Under the pieces are notes generated by a model. It worked only from the letters and a program-made list of their open reading frames with translations. It searched no databases and was not told the DNA's origin. The translations under genes and the position numbers were made by a program. From positions 856,474-920,473 of the forward strand of contig VZTI01002344.1 of assembly GCA_013397865.1 (NCBI GenBank): a DNA stretch of 64,000 bases. Direction: 5' to 3'. Positions 62,331-64,000 of this stretch are shown here, piece by piece. Every line of letters begins with the position of its first letter. Within the stretch, counting starts at the first letter, position 1. This DNA comes from Struthidea cinerea (taxonomy: Eukaryota > Chordata > Aves > Passeriformes > Corcoracidae).

Positions 62331-64000
62331 AACAGCCTTAGCTAGACCAAAGGATGTGACTGAGGGAACTGACAGGCTTTTGGCTACCCAACATCATGTT
62401 CATGTCTGACCTTCTGCTCTGGAGATTTGTGAGTCCCAAAGCATGTCTATAGACTAACCGTGTTATTTGGTTTATCAAAAGCTTGTATCTCTCTCTTGAA
62501 AGCTTGGCTTGCCTTAGATCATCACCTAACAACCACACGGGCTACTACTTGTTCCTTTGAAGGCTGGCATTGATTTTTGCTGACAGCAAAATAGTAGGCT
62601 TTTCACATTCCTGATCTGAGTTGAAGAGCAAATTTGGGGTTTTGTAAAGCATATTTATTGTTAACCCTGTAAAATCTAATGTCGACTTCCAAAAAGAAGA
62701 TTTAAAGACCTGAATGTTTAAAAAATGTTCTGGCTCTCCAACACTAAAGGTCTTTCACCCTGCTACACCCACTTGCTGTGGGAGGAATTTAAGTGCCAGT
62801 GTGCTCACTCAGACTACAGGTGGGGCACCTACTAATGTTTCCCTTATTGGATTGTCCAGCCTTTGTTGCCCTGTGTTGGCATGCTCTGCTATCCAATCTC
62901 CATCTCCACTTACCCTCTTCTGGCAGACACCAGGACTTTCTTCTGTTGCAGCAACAGACACATTTGAATCAGTTTTCACATAAAACATGTACCAGTCACA
63001 AGGCTGATTCTTATAATAGACAGAGAATGGGGAAAAAAAAGGCACAAAGCTTTCTTCTGAGAGGAGGAGGACTGACAGATGGAATGACCAGAAAGTAATT
63101 TACTCTTTGGTGTGAGGATGCAATTTATGGCATAACAAGAACTTCCTACTGCTCAATAGCTTGTCTAACGTGGTGTGCACATCACATTAAATACCTGCCA
63201 CCCTGCAAGTCCTCCCTAGCTCTGTACCCCGCAGTTGCTGCATTGTCCCTATGTTACATCTTTTTCCTTCCCTCCTACAGAGCAAAACAAAGGCGTCAAT
63301 GACAGGCAGAATGAGACATGAGAGAGTTAGAGACTAACCCTCATGTGGGTCTGGTAACAGCTGTCAGCTGAGCAGAGTATATCCTGGATGGGCTCACATC
63401 CAGCTGGTACTGCTGGCTAAACATATTTTGTGCTCTCTTAACAGCTTCTTCACACATTTCAAAGGACAGATTACTCAACACTCAATTTACTGCTTCTGGA
63501 GGAATGAATGGATCCACTGACTCCCAGGATATGAGAATGCTCATCTTGGACATAAACTGGACAAATGTATTCCTTTTAATCATCTAGCAATGATAGCAGT
63601 GATGAGTAATTATCAACAGTATGATAAACTGTCCTTCTAAATATCTGTGTTGCCACTGGGGTCAAAGTGATTGAGTACTAAGTTACTATAGTATTATAAA
63701 ATAGATGTATATTTTGCATTGTCCTGTGTAGTCCAGATGAGCTGTGCTCTGTTCTGCCTCTGTCAGACAGTTTTTCTTTCTCCCTGGGGCAGTGCTAGTA
63801 CATGCTTCCTCTGCCCCAGCTGAGGAAAGGCAGAGGGTTGAGAAGAGAACTGTGCTTCCACCCAGTAGCAGCTAGTGGATTTACTACATCTCCTTGGAAA
63901 GGTGCTGAAACAGAGCAGAGCTGCCTTATCTGTGGGCTCCTAGGAAGGAAGCAGAAAGGTAGAGGTTTTGTGGGGGGAAAGGGATACACTTCCCAAAACC
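62331..64000. other. Stretch without a supported gene
   Basis: Returns to average base composition. I see no exon with convincing splice sites, no known protein fragment and no clear repeat. MTCH2, the next gene in human order, is not visible here. Confidence 0.5.

Noticed and set aside
43000..64000. MTCH2, expected next by human synteny
   Set aside because: None of the frames resembles a mitochondrial carrier protein. It probably lies beyond the right end.
1..64000. tRNA, rRNA, microRNA and viral insertions
   Set aside because: I saw no cloverleaf, no rRNA-like block, no retroviral LTR or gag/pol-like frame. Small hairpins such as 7733-7760 are short and unsupported. A dedicated covariance-model search would be needed to exclude small RNAs.

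Overview
This is vertebrate nuclear DNA, almost certainly from a bird. It has large introns with GT-AG splice sites, CpG-island promoters and several CR1 LINE copies with the avian 3' end. The recognisable genes run in the same order as human 11p11.2: PTPMT1 (+), KBTBD4 (-), NDUFS3 (+), FAM180B (+), C1QTNF4 (-). There is nothing prokaryotic: no operons, CRISPR arrays or insertion sequences.

Layout. 1-14.1 kb has no recognisable exon. By human synteny it should be upstream or 5'-intronic sequence of CELF1 on the minus strand (inference). 14.2-15.5 kb is a CpG island with a 696-base gap, followed by PTPMT1. PTPMT1 and KBTBD4 meet tail to tail with about 200 bases between their poly(A) signals. 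KBTBD4 starts at 25303 with a 19-nt coding piece of exon 1. It shares a CpG island, also gapped, with NDUFS3, whose first coding exon is lost in the gap. FAM180B can be rebuilt from three phase-matched exons. C1QTNF4 has a single coding exon with two C1q domains.

Two stretches look like spliced coding genes I cannot name. One is a plus-strand chain of five phase-compatible exons at 31.7-34.9 kb, between NDUFS3 and FAM180B. The other is a minus-strand chain of at least nine exons at 44.9-55.2 kb, upstream of C1QTNF4. It ends in a 70-residue terminal exon with a poly(A) signal, and it carries one apparent frameshift. A third gapped CpG island at 61.4-62.3 kb could be its promoter. These are the most interesting parts of the window.

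Functions. PTPMT1 (cardiolipin pathway phosphatase) and NDUFS3 (complex I) are mitochondrial. KBTBD4 is a cullin-3 substrate adaptor. FAM180B and C1QTNF4 are predicted secreted proteins. The genes are neighbours and do not form a pathway. The assembly has three large N gaps, all in CpG islands, and two single-N joins, one of which carries a duplicated flank that looks artefactual.
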